Part shown: positions 26,587 to 35,279 of the stretch, one piece after another | Layout: the number at the start of each line of letters is the position of its first letter | How positions within the stretch are numbered: position 1 is the stretch's first letter | Source: Palleronia rufa | GTDB lineage: Bacteria > Pseudomonadota > Alphaproteobacteria > Rhodobacterales > Rhodobacteraceae | Length of the DNA stretch: 64,000 nt | Reading direction: 5' to 3' | NCBI RefSeq assembly: GCF_000743715.1 | Contig: NZ_JQEY01000003.1 | Coordinates: 25-64,024 of the forward strand | Notes under the pieces: model-generated | The model's database searches: none | Seen by the model: only the letters and a program-made list of their open reading frames with translations | What the model was told of the DNA's origin: nothing | Position numbers and translations under genes: made by a program

Positions 26587-29417
26587 GCGACGACAACCAG
26601 ACCCCAGGAGGCGCCGCCGAGCCGGCGATGGACGACGGCCGCCGGTCCTGGCGCGACAGGGTGTCCATCGTCTGGGTGCTGCCGATCCTGGCGGTGCTGA
26701 TCTCGCTGGCCGTGTTCTGGCGCAACTACGCCGACCGCGGGCCTCTGATCGAGGTGACGTTCGACAACGCCGCCGGCGTGCGCGCGGACGAGACCCAGTT
26801 GCGCTACCGCGACGTGGTGGTGGGAATGGTCGAGGCCGTCACCTTCACCGACGACCTGCGGCAGGTGGTGATCGGGATCCGCGTCGACAAGTCGGTCGGA
26901 CCGTTCATCGACAACGACGCCAAGTTCTGGATCGTCCGGCCGGAAGTTTCGGCGCAGGGGGTGTCCGGCCTGGATACCGTGCTGGGCGGTGTCTATCTGA
27001 CGGCAAGCTGGGACGGCAAAGGCAGCGAGCCCCAGCGTGAGTTCACCGGGCTGACCACGGCGCCCCTGGCGACCAACGGTGAGGAGGGGCTGCTCTTCCA
27101 GCTGCGGGCCAGCACGGTGGCGGGGCTGAGCGAGAACGCCCCGATCCTTTATCGCGGCATCAACGTCGGTCGCGTCGGCAACCTGCGGCTGGGCGACGAT
27201 GGCGTGTCGGTGATCGCTGATGCCTTCGTCCGCGAGCCCGAGTCGCAGCTCATCAATTCCGCGACGCGGTTCTGGGATACGTCCGGGTTCGACTTCTCCT
27301 TCGGGGCGTCCGGGGCGCAGCTGTCGGTCAATTCGCTGGCCTCGCTGGTGACCGGCGGCGTCACCTTCGAAACCACCGTCTCTGGCGGCACGGACCTGCC
27401 GGCGGATCCGGTGTTCCGGCTCTATTCCGATGAGGAAAGCGCCCGTTCCTCGGTGTTCGATTCCACCACCGACGGAGAGCCGGTGAACTTCTCCGTGGTG
27501 TTCGAAGAGTCCGTGCCCGGACTGGAGGTCGGCGCCGACGTGGAGTTCGGCGGCATCGTCGTCGGCCGGGTCGCGGGCCTGACCGGCGCGCTGGATGAGG
27601 AGACGTTCGGAGACCGCGGCGTGCGGCTGCTGGCCACGATCGAGATCCAGCCCGGCAAGATGGGGCTCGACCCCGAATCAAGCCCCGAGGACGTGCTCGA
27701 TTTCATGCAGTTCGCGGTGCAGAACGGCTTGCGCGCGCAGTTGCAGTCCGCATCGCTCCTGGGCGGCCTCCAGGTCGCCCTGGTCCAGCTGACCGATACG
27801 GTCCCTGCCCAGATCGACCCGGAGGCGCAGCCCTACCCACGGATCCCGTCTGTTTCCGCCGATCTGTCGGATTTCGCCGACACCGCCGAAAGTGTGTTCA
27901 ACCGGGTCAACAACCTGCCCATCGAAGAGGTGCTCGACAACGCGATCCTGGTCATGCAGTCGGTCACCCGGCTGCTGAACGACGACGGGGTGACGGAAAC
28001 CCCGTCGGAGGTCCTGGCGCTTCTGGGCGACGTGCGCAGCTTCGTGAATTCCGAAGGCATCCAGTCGATCCCGGACGAGGCCGGCCAGACCATGACCTCG
28101 CTCCGCGAGACGGCGGGCCAGTTGCAGCAGGTCGTGGCCCAGCTGAACGAGGCCGGGGCCGTGGACGCGCTGATTTCGGCGCTCACCGCCGCCGAGGATG
28201 CCGCCGATTCGGTGTTCGAGACCATGGAGGACGGTCCCGCGACCCTGGACCAGATCAACGAGGCGCTGGACAGCCTGAACACGCTGATCCTCACCGTGAA
28301 CGACCTGCCGCTGAACGGCGTTCTGACGGAGGTCGAGGGCTCCGTCGCGGCGCTGCGCACGCTGCTGGCCGAACCGGCGACGCAGGGGCTGACCGGCGAC
28401 GTGTCTGACCTGCTGGGAGAGGTCGAGGGACTGGTCGCGGAGGTGCGCGCCTCCGGCCTGGTCGAGACCGCGAACGCCACGCTGACGCAGCTTCGCACCA
28501 CGGTGAACGAGGTCTCCGAACAGGCCACTCCGATCCTGGAAGAGGTCCGCACCGCCATCGCCTCGGCCCAGGGGTCCATCGACAGGGTGCCCGCGCTGCT
28601 GGAGAACGTGGACACGCTAACGCAGAACCTGTCGGCGGTGGCCGAGGACGTGCAGGGCATGGCGCTCGATGAGGCCGTGGCCAGCGCCAACCGGCTGCTG
28701 ATCTCGCTCGACACGTTGGTCAGCGCCCCGCAGACCCAGTCGCTGCCCGAAGACGTGTCCACCACCCTGGCCGACCTTCGCCTGGTCTTCACGGCACTGA
28801 CGGAGCAGAACGGCACGCTCGACCGCGCCAACTCCCTGCTGACCGCCAGCCGCGACTCCGTCGCGGAGATCGTCGCCGCCCTGCGCCCGGTGCTGGTCGA
28901 CGCCCAGCGGGCCGCCACCGCTGTGGCGGACGCGGCCGACACCGCGCCGGAGGTGGCCGACCGGGCCAAGCGCGTGGCCGACCAGATCGAGCTTCTGGTC
29001 AACGAGGCGGCGAACCTGCCTTTGCAGGAGATCGGCGAACGCACCTCCTCGCTTCTGGCCTCGGCCGACACGCTGATCTCCGCGCCCGATACCCAGCGCG
29101 TGCCGGGGGCGCTGTCGGACGCTCTACAAGAGGTCCAGCGCCTGCTGATCCAGGTCCAGGAGGGCGGCCTGATCGAGAATGCCAATGCCACGCTGGCCTC
29201 GGTGCGCAGCGCCGCGGACCGGCTGCCGCGGCTCCTGAACGACGTCAGCACGCTGCTGGGCCAGACCGGCACCGTGGTGGCGGGCTATGAGGCGCGCGGC
29301 GCCCTCGGCTCCCAGGTGCAGGCCACCTTGCGCGACATCCAGTCGGCCGCAAGCTCGGTCGACAATCTCGCGCGCCAGCTGGAGCGCGCGCCCAATTCCC
29401 TGTTGTTCGGACGGTGA
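26583..29417 (+). CDS. pqiB: PqiB-type MCE protein with extended helical region
   Basis: A 944-residue protein, against about 546 in E. coli PqiB. One N-terminal membrane anchor (about 25-42) is followed by three MCE domains (starting near residues 53, 170 and 293, each with the YRDVVVGMVE / YRGINVGRVG / FGGIVVGRVAG type motif). From about residue 415 to the end the chain is a long helical periplasmic region containing at least three related blocks around SAPQTQSLP, SAPDTQRVP and EPATQGLTG. The end, SLLFG, is typical for the family. It should form a needle bridging the inner and outer membranes for lipid transfer; the extra length suggests a longer channel. Confidence 0.92.
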   Translation: MSDDNQTPGGAAEPAMDDGRRSWRDRVSIVWVLPILAVLISLAVFWRNYADRGPLIEVTFDNAAGVRADETQLRYRDVVVGMVEAVTFTDDLRQVVIGIRVDKSVGPFIDNDAKFWIVRPEVSAQGVSGLDTVLGGVYLTASWDGKGSEPQREFTGLTTAPLATNGEEGLLFQLRASTVAGLSENAPILYRGINVGRVGNLRLGDDGVSVIADAFVREPESQLINSATRFWDTSGFDFSFGASGAQLSVNSLASLVTGGVTFETTVSGGTDLPADPVFRLYSDEESARSSVFDSTTDGEPVNFSVVFEESVPGLEVGADVEFGGIVVGRVAGLTGALDEETFGDRGVRLLATIEIQPGKMGLDPESSPEDVLDFMQFAVQNGLRAQLQSASLLGGLQVALVQLTDTVPAQIDPEAQPYPRIPSVSADLSDFADTAESVFNRVNNLPIEEVLDNAILVMQSVTRLLNDDGVTETPSEVLALLGDVRSFVNSEGIQSIPDEAGQTMTSLRETAGQLQQVVAQLNEAGAVDALISALTAAEDAADSVFETMEDGPATLDQINEALDSLNTLILTVNDLPLNGVLTEVEGSVAALRTLLAEPATQGLTGDVSDLLGEVEGLVAEVRASGLVETANATLTQLRTTVNEVSEQATPILEEVRTAIASAQGSIDRVPALLENVDTLTQNLSAVAEDVQGMALDEAVASANRLLISLDTLVSAPQTQSLPEDVSTTLADLRLVFTALTEQNGTLDRANSLLTASRDSVAEIVAALRPVLVDAQRAATAVADAADTAPEVADRAKRVADQIELLVNEAANLPLQEIGERTSSLLASADTLISAPDTQRVPGALSDALQEVQRLLIQVQEGGLIENANATLASVRSAADRLPRLLNDVSTLLGQTGTVVAGYEARGALGSQVQATLRDIQSAASSVDNLARQLERAPNSLLFGR

Positions 29418-29422
29418 CCCTG

Positions 29423-29977
29423 ATGAAGATGCCCCTGATCGCCGCTGCCCTCGGACTCCTGACTGCCTGCGGGGGCGGGCCGTTGCGCTTCGATGTGCCC
29501 AGCGCGCCGCCCGCGGCCCGGATCCCGGTCTCCGTCGGGTCGGTCGAGGTGTCCGACGTGTCGCTGCCGCTCTACGCCGCGCAGGAGGTCATCTTCTTCG
29601 AGGACGAAACCGGCGCGCTGGTCTCCGACGACAACCTGCTCTGGGCCGACGACCCGGAGCGGGGCTTCACCGAGGGGCTGGCCTTTTCGCTCGCCGCCCG
29701 GACCCGCGCCCGCGTCGCGGCCGAACCCTGGCCATTCTTCGACCGGCCCGACGTGCGGCTGGATGTGCGTGTCAGCCGCGCGCTGCCGGGGCGGGACGGG
29801 ATCTACCGCCTGTCGGGGCAGTATTTCGTGGCGTCCGTCAGCGGCACCAGCCGCGAGGTCGCGCGCCGGTTCGACCTCAGCGCCCCCTACCAGGCGCTGA
29901 ACGCGGGCTCCATCGCGGCGGCCAAGGCGCAACTCATCGACGAACTGGCGGCGCTGATCGCCCGCGACGGGCTCTAG
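29423..29977 (+). CDS. pqiC: PqiC outer-membrane lipoprotein
   Basis: A 184-residue lipoprotein of the PqiC (DUF330) family. The signal peptide ends with the lipobox LLTAC, with lipid-bearing Cys16. The rest resembles the ABC-type auxiliary lipoprotein fold, ending in the helical AAAKAQLIDELAALIA. It would anchor the PqiB needle at the outer membrane. ATG at 29423 is chosen; a GTG at 29414 overlaps the pqiB stop. The stop codon TAG at 29975-29977 consists of the TA target of the IS630 insertion plus the first G of the IS. Confidence 0.87.
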   Translation: MKMPLIAAALGLLTACGGGPLRFDVPSAPPAARIPVSVGSVEVSDVSLPLYAAQEVIFFEDETGALVSDDNLLWADDPERGFTEGLAFSLAARTRARVAAEPWPFFDRPDVRLDVRVSRALPGRDGIYRLSGQYFVASVSGTSREVARRFDLSAPYQALNAGSIAAAKAQLIDELAALIARDGL

Positions 29978-30002
29978 AGCATGATGAGATTAGCTTGAAG
30001 CG
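29977..30002 (+). repeat. IS630 left terminal inverted repeat
   Basis: Starts GAGCATGATGAGATTAGC directly after the TA target and pairs imperfectly with 30997-31022. Confidence 0.8.
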
Positions 30003-30930
30003 TATCCAGTATTGGCGAGGTAGTTCGCGCACTCCTGTGGGCTGAAGCGGTCGAGCAGTGTCCCGATCCTGCGCCACGTTGCCTCAATTGTGCGCTCGGC
30101 TGCGTTGCGGAGCATGTGTTTGAGCTTCGAGAAGACCTGTTCAATCGGGTTCAGGTCGGGGCTGTAGGGCGGCAGAAAAAGTAGATGCGCTTTCGCGTTA
30201 CGGATCGCCTGCCGCACGGCTTGCCCTTTGTGGCTGCCCAGATTGTCCATAACCACCACATCGCCCGGGCGCAGGGTTGGGACGAGCACGTGCGCGACAT
30301 AAGCCCGGAACGCTTCGCCGTTGACGGGACCGTCCAAAACAAAGGGCGCGTCGATCCGATCATGACGCAGCGCTGCGATAAAGGTCATGGTGCGCCAGTG
30401 ACCATGCGGGGCCCGCCCGATCAGGCGTTCACCTCTGGGAGCCCAGCCGCGCAGCGGGGCCATGTTGGTCTTGGCCCAGGTTTCATCAATGAACACGAGA
30501 CGACGGGGGTCGATCCGGCCCTGGTGCCGCTTCCAGCGCACACGGCGGCGGCTCACGTCGGGGCGGTTCTGCTCCTCGGCGAGTTGGGTCTTTTTTTGAA
30601 CGAGTAGCCCGTGCGGCGCACGAAGGCCCAGACGGTGCGGTAGTCGACCTTGAGCCCGCGCTCGGCCAGTTCCACCACCAGTCCGCGCAGTGTGAACGGC
30701 TCCGTTATCCGCTCCAGAAGCCACGCCTCATGCCCGCCTGCAATCTTGCGTGGCGGGTGGCCGCCTGTCCCTGCCGGAGCGCAACTCCCGGTCGCACGCA
30801 AACGCTGCGACCACTTCACAACACTGGACGGAGCCACATCCAGGGCCGCTGCGACCTGACGCACGCTCTCGCCCCCCAACAGCCGCGCCATTGCCCTCTC
30901 TCGAAGGTCCATTGAAAGTGCTCTACCCAC
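29990..30930 (-). CDS. IS630-family transposase made by -1 frameshift
   Basis: orfA runs from GTG at 30930 (GGAGG ribosome binding site upstream) to 30553, and orfB from the overlap to 29990. They join at a run of seven A on the coding strand (30591-30597): orfA ends its shared part with GYSFKK and orfB continues [15 protein letters not shown] -1 shift there gives a 313-residue protein, the usual size. orfA holds the helix-turn-helix; orfB holds the DDE residues in [22 protein letters not shown] and [12 protein letters not shown]. This is a typical programmed frameshift for the family, so the element may be active. Confidence 0.88.
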
Positions 30931-30996
30931 TACTCGCCCTCCATCTTGTGGTCGGCAACAGTGAATCACCAAAATGCAGGCCTATGAATCCTCTAT

Positions 30997-31022
30997 CGAT
31001 TCAGGCTGATTTCATCCCGCTC
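30997..31022 (-). repeat. IS630 right terminal inverted repeat
   Basis: Ends TTCATCCCGCTC directly before the second TA. On the minus strand it reads GAGCGGGATGAAATCAGC. Confidence 0.8.
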
Positions 31023-31075
31023 TAGCTTTACGGCCTCCGGCCCCGCGGGCGCGTCGCTGCGGCCCCTGGAAACGC

Positions 31076-31102
31076 GACGGGCGCCCGCGTTGGGCGCCCG
31101 TC
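31076..31102 (-). terminator. Terminator after degP
   Basis: A perfect 11-bp stem, GACGGGCGCCC paired with GGGCGCCCGTC around a five-base loop, lies 22 bases beyond the degP stop. On the minus strand it is followed by CGCGTTTCC, a weak T-run. It probably ends the hflK-hflC-DUF2065-degP transcript. Confidence 0.7.
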
Positions 31103-31124
31103 GTCGATGCCGGACCGAAGGACC

Positions 31125-32582
31125 CTATTCCTCGACAGGCAGAGCCACGAAGCGCGGATCGCCCTCGCGGCGGATCAGCAGCAGGACGGTCTTGCGCCCG
31201 GCATCGCGCGCGGTTGCGATCTGGTCCTCCAGATCCGCGACCGACGCGATCTTTTCCTGTCCCGCCTCGGTGATCACGTCGCCGGCGCGAATGCCCTTTT
31301 CATAGGCCGCACTCTCGCCGTTGACGTCCATCACCGCCAGACCCTCGGTCCCGCCCGGCAGGCCCAGGCTGTCGCGCATCTCTGCGCTGAGCTGCTGCAC
31401 CGTAACGCCCAGAATTTCCGACTCGGACGAGCTCTCGGGCGCGTCGCGGTTCACCGACGCAGGCACGGCTTCGGCATCCTCGCGTCGGCCCAGCGTCACT
31501 TCGAGCTCTTCGGAATTGCCGTTGCGCCACACGGTGACGGGGACCGTCGCCCCGATCTGCGCGTCGCCGACCCGGCGGACGAGCTCGCGGGTGTCGCCCA
31601 CGTCATTGCCGTTGAACGAAAGGATCACGTCGCCGGCTTCCATGCCCGCCTCTGCGGCAGGCCCTTCCGGCACGTCGGAGACCAGCGCACCGCGGGCATC
31701 GGCCAACCCGATGGATTCGGCCAGATCGTCGGTGACGTCCTGGATGCGCACGCCCAGCCAGCCGCGGCGGGTCTCTCCGAATTCGCGAAGCTGGTCCACC
31801 ACCTTGCTGACCACGTTCGACGACATGGCGAAACCGATACCGATGGAGCCGCCGTTGGGCGACAGGATCGCCGTGTTCACGCCGACGACCTCACCGTTCA
31901 TGTTGAACAGCGGGCCGCCCGAATTGCCGCGGTTGATCGCGGCGTCGGTCTGGATGTAGTCGTCGTAGGTCCCCGACAGCGCGCGGTTGCGCGCCGACAC
32001 GATCCCGGCCGAGACGGAGAACCCCTGCCCCAGCGGATTGCCCATGGCCATCACCCAGTCGCCGACCGCGGCTTCGTCGGAATCGCCGAAGGGAACGGGC
32101 TTCAGGGGCGCGTCGCTGGCGACCTTGAGAAGCGCAAGGTCGGTCTTGGGGTCGGTGCCCACGACTTCGGCATCGAGGGACTCGCCGTTGAAGAACTCGA
32201 TGCTGATTTCATCCGCGCCGTCGATGACGTGGTTGTTGGTGACGATATAGCCGTCTTCGGAAATGACGAAGCCAGAGCCCAGCGCCTGGCTGCGGCGTGG
32301 TTCGCCCTGACCCTGTCCCTGGCCGCGATCCATGAAGTCGCGGAAGAAATCCTCGAACGGGGAGCCTTCGGGCACGACCGGCCCCGGTCCGGTGCGCGCG
32401 GCGACGGTGGTCGAGGTCGTGATGTTCACGACCGAATCGGAGATCTTTTCGGCCAGCGGCGCGAAGGTTTCGGGCGTCGTCTGAGCGCCCACGGCGGGTG
32501 CTGCGACCAGCGCCGTTCCCACCATCAACGCAGTGGTCAGGCGGCGGATCCGGGGACCGGCGGGAATGACTAGTGAGTTCAC
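31125..32582 (-). CDS. degP: Periplasmic serine protease DegP/DegQ (Do family)
   Basis: A 485-residue HtrA protease/chaperone. Residues 1-33 are a signal peptide ending in VGAQ. The trypsin-like domain carries the triad His118 (TNNHVI), Asp148 (KTDLALLKV) and Ser221 (GNSGGPLFN). Two PDZ domains follow (starting near 285 and 390). It degrades or refolds damaged envelope proteins. Its position after hflK-hflC on the same strand is typical for alphaproteobacteria; 164 bp separate it from the DUF2065 gene, so it may have its own promoter. Confidence 0.95.
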   Translation of the reverse strand: MNSLVIPAGPRIRRLTTALMVGTALVAAPAVGAQTTPETFAPLAEKISDSVVNITTSTTVAARTGPGPVVPEGSPFEDFFRDFMDRGQGQGQGEPRRSQALGSGFVISEDGYIVTNNHVIDGADEISIEFFNGESLDAEVVGTDPKTDLALLKVASDAPLKPVPFGDSDEAAVGDWVMAMGNPLGQGFSVSAGIVSARNRALSGTYDDYIQTDAAINRGNSGGPLFNMNGEVVGVNTAILSPNGGSIGIGFAMSSNVVSKVVDQLREFGETRRGWLGVRIQDVTDDLAESIGLADARGALVSDVPEGPAAEAGMEAGDVILSFNGNDVGDTRELVRRVGDAQIGATVPVTVWRNGNSEELEVTLGRREDAEAVPASVNRDAPESSSESEILGVTVQQLSAEMRDSLGLPGGTEGLAVMDVNGESAAYEKGIRAGDVITEAGQEKIASVADLEDQIATARDAGRKTVLLLIRREGDPRFVALPVEE

Positions 32583-32746
32583 GTCTCTCTCCTTGGGACT
32601 TGGATGCTTCTGGCAGGGCGGCGGAACAATCCTGCCGCGAAGAATGTCAGGCGTACGATGTCCTACGAGATAGGAAGCCCGCGGAACAACACAACGATCC
32701 GTCGCGGCCGCTCAACAGCCTGTGACAGGTCGAAACACGGAGCCGA

Positions 32747-32944
32747 TCACCCCGCCAACAGGTGCGCCAGGGTGAACAGGGCGGCGCCCGCCACCACGGC
32801 GATCAGGCCCAGCAGGCGGCGCGCTTCGATCGGCATGGCCCGGAGGGTTTCCAGAAGATCCTCCAGCCGCGAAGGGGCCAGTGCCATGACCAGCCCCTCC
32901 AGACAGAGCACAAGGCCCAGCGCCATGAGCAGCGTGCCCACCAT
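32747..32944 (-). CDS. DUF2065 (YjeT-like) small membrane protein
   Basis: A 65-residue protein with two hydrophobic helices (about 1-22 and 42-62) separated by a short polar loop with MPIEARRLLG, the DUF2065 pattern. It starts with an ATGA overlap on the hflC stop. Function is unknown; the position just after hflC is conserved, as with yjeT near hflKC in E. coli, so a role with the HflKC complex is possible. Confidence 0.88.
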   Translation of the reverse strand: MVGTLLMALGLVLCLEGLVMALAPSRLEDLLETLRAMPIEARRLLGLIAVVAGAALFTLAHLLAG

Positions 32945-34047
32945 CAGTTCGTGGGCGTCTCCGAAGCGTCGCCTTCAGCGCTGATGGACGCCGCATCGGG
33001 CTGCGCCTCCTGCTCCGGCGTCGCGCTGCCGGCCTCGGGCTGCGACCCTTCTTCCGGCGCCGCGTTGCCGCCGTCTTCGGGCTGCGGTTCGTCCTGCGAC
33101 GCTGCGCTGCCGGCGCCCTGCGCGGATCCGCGGAGGGTTTCCGCGGCGCGCTGGTCCTCGCGCGCCGTCGTGCCGCGTGGCTGGTCAGACTTGAGATAGT
33201 CGAAGAACTCGCTGTCGGGCGACAGGATCAGGGTCGAGTTGTCGCCTTTCAGGGACCGGTCATAGGCAGCCAGGGAGCGGTAGAATTCGAAGAACTCCGC
33301 GTCCTTGCCAAAGGCGGAGGCAAAGATCCCGTTGCGTTCGGCATCGGCCTCGCCTCGGGTGATCTCGGCCTCGCGCTCGGCCTCCGAGGTCAGCTCGACC
33401 CGCGTCCTGTCGGCCTGGGCACGCACCCGCTGCGCGGCTTCCTCGCCCCGGGCCCGCTCGTCGGTGGCCTCACGCTCCCGCTCGGCCCGCATCCTTTCGA
33501 AGGTCGCCGCCAGGTTCTGGTCCGGCAGGGCGGTATCCTTGAGGCGCACGTCGAGGATCTCGACGCCCAGATCGTCCGACCGCGACCGGGCCTCATCGCG
33601 GATGCGCGTCATCAGCGTCGAGCGATCCTCCGACAGGATGCTGTTCGAGGTGACGCCGTCAGAGCCCAGCACCGCCCGCGTCTGGGCAACCAGGATCGCG
33701 GCCAGACGGCTCTCGGCCGCGCGGATGCCGCCCACGCCCACGGCGCGGCGGAACTGCTCCACATCCACGATCCGGTAGCGCGCGAAGGCATCGACGATGA
33801 GGCGCCGGTCGTCCGATGGCGTGACCTCGATCAGATCGGTGTCGAGCGACAGGATCCGGTCGTCATAGCTCACGACGTCCTGGATGAACGGGATCTTGAC
33901 GGCAAGACCCGGATCCTCCTTGACCGACCGGATCTGGCCGAACTGGAGCACCAGCGCCTTTTCGCGCTCGTCCACGACGAAAAGGGCGTTCATCGCGGTA
34001 AACAGGACCGCCGCGACGATTGCCAGAAGGATATATCCCTTGCGCAT
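32944..34047 (-). CDS. hflC: HflC, FtsH-modulating SPFH protein
   Basis: A 367-residue type II membrane protein. One N-terminal membrane helix (about 5-24) is followed by an SPFH/band 7 domain (VDEREKALVLQFG, RYRIVDVEQFRRAVG) and a coiled-coil region rich in Arg, Glu and Ala (about 200-255). Residues from about 300 on form an acidic Pro/Ala/Gln/Glu-rich tail of some 65 residues, making it longer than the usual 290-330. With HflK it forms the cage that regulates the FtsH protease. The gene overlaps hflK and the DUF2065 gene by four bases each. Confidence 0.95.
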   Translation of the reverse strand: MRKGYILLAIVAAVLFTAMNALFVVDEREKALVLQFGQIRSVKEDPGLAVKIPFIQDVVSYDDRILSLDTDLIEVTPSDDRRLIVDAFARYRIVDVEQFRRAVGVGGIRAAESRLAAILVAQTRAVLGSDGVTSNSILSEDRSTLMTRIRDEARSRSDDLGVEILDVRLKDTALPDQNLAATFERMRAEREREATDERARGEEAAQRVRAQADRTRVELTSEAEREAEITRGEADAERNGIFASAFGKDAEFFEFYRSLAAYDRSLKGDNSTLILSPDSEFFDYLKSDQPRGTTAREDQRAAETLRGSAQGAGSAASQDEPQPEDGGNAAPEEGSQPEAGSATPEQEAQPDAASISAEGDASETPTN

Positions 34048-35210
34048 CAGTTCGAACCTCCGTTCGCGGCCGCCGCCTGGCGGGCCGCGCGGTTGTTGGT
34101 CAGCTCATTGAGCGGCAGATACGGCACGACACCCTGGCTGCCACCGCCCTGCTCGTCGAGGATCACCTTGTCGACGCGGCCCAGAACCTGCTCCATCGTC
34201 TCCAGGTAAAGGCGCTTGCGGGTGACTTCCGGCGCCTTCTGATACTCTGTCAGCACCGCAGAGAAGCGGGATGCCTCACCCATCGCCTCGTTCACGACGC
34301 GGGCGCGGTAGGCTTCGGCCTCTTCCAGGGTCTGCGCGGATTCGCCGCGCGCGCCCGCAAGCACCCGGTTGGCATAGGCGTCGGCCTGACGCTCCAGCCG
34401 ATCACGCTCCTGCTCGGCGGCCTGGACGTCGCGGAAGGCGTCGATGACCTCCGTCGGCGGATCCGCCTTGTCGAGGTTGAGACGCAGGATATTGACGCCG
34501 GAATCGTAGCTGTCGAGCGTCGTCTGGATCAGCTCCTGAACGTCGACGGCGATCTGGCCGCGGTCGCGGTTCAGGATCGGCGCCAGTTCGGACTGCGCGA
34601 CGACCTCACGCATGGCGCTTTCGGAGACGGCGCGGATCGTTTCCTCCGGCTCGGCCAGGTTGAACAGGAACTGGGCCGGGTCGCGGATGTTCCAGACCAC
34701 TTCGAAGTCGATGTCGACGATGTTCTCGTCGGTGGTGAGCATCAGGCCGTCACCGGCGTCAGCGCCGCTGCCGACGCCCAACTCTTCGGTCTGTTCGCGC
34801 GTCACCGGGATGACTTCGGCGGTAACCAGGGGCCAGGGGGCGAAGTTCAGGCCCGGCTGCCCGGTGGACGAGTATTCCCCGAGGAAGAGTTCGACCGACT
34901 GCTCCTCCGGCCGGACGGTGTAGAAGCTGGCGAAGAGCCACAGCGCGACCAGCAAGAGCCCGCCGACGATCCAGGTCGAGCGGCCGAACTGCGGACCTCC
35001 GCCGCCGGAGCCGCCCTTGCCGCGTCCGCCCTTGCCGCCCATCAGGACGCGGAGCTGCTCCTGCCCCTTGCGCATGATGTCGTCGATGTCGGGGACCTGC
35101 CCCCCGCCCTGGGTCGGACGCTGCCCGGGCGGCCGCCTGTCGCCGCCATCGTTGCCGCCGCTGCCGCCGCGGTTGCCGCCGCCCCAAGGGCCGCCATTGT
35201 TGCTCGCCAT
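34047..35210 (-). CDS. hflK: HflK, FtsH-modulating SPFH protein
   Basis: A 387-residue protein with a Gly-rich N-terminal segment (NRGGSGGNDGGDRR region), a membrane helix at about 80-98, and an SPFH domain beginning YTVRPEEQSVELFLG. A coiled-coil stretch (QDVQAAEQERDRLERQADAYAN) and a C-terminal tail follow. Acts with HflC. It is the first gene of the hflK-hflC-DUF2065 operon. Confidence 0.95.
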   Translation of the reverse strand: MASNNGGPWGGGNRGGSGGNDGGDRRPPGQRPTQGGGQVPDIDDIMRKGQEQLRVLMGGKGGRGKGGSGGGGPQFGRSTWIVGGLLLVALWLFASFYTVRPEEQSVELFLGEYSSTGQPGLNFAPWPLVTAEVIPVTREQTEELGVGSGADAGDGLMLTTDENIVDIDFEVVWNIRDPAQFLFNLAEPEETIRAVSESAMREVVAQSELAPILNRDRGQIAVDVQELIQTTLDSYDSGVNILRLNLDKADPPTEVIDAFRDVQAAEQERDRLERQADAYANRVLAGARGESAQTLEEAEAYRARVVNEAMGEASRFSAVLTEYQKAPEVTRKRLYLETMEQVLGRVDKVILDEQGGGSQGVVPYLPLNELTNNRAARQAAAANGGSN

Positions 35211-35279
35211 GTCTGGTGAGTTCCCCTTGCTACTCTGTGTCCCGCTTCATGGTCTAAATGTGGACGGAACAAAAGCCGT

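Larger units (their letters stand above)
29977..31022 (-). mobile_element. IS630-family element
   Basis: A 1046-bp element flanked by TA on both sides (29975-29976 and 31023-31024), the hallmark target duplication of the IS630/Tc1 group, here within CTAG. The termini are inverted repeats (GAGCATGATGAGAT at the left, GAGCGGGATGAAAT at the right read from the minus strand), about 20 of 26 matching. The transposase is encoded on the minus strand in two frames. Insertion preserves the pqiC reading frame and stop. Confidence 0.93.
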
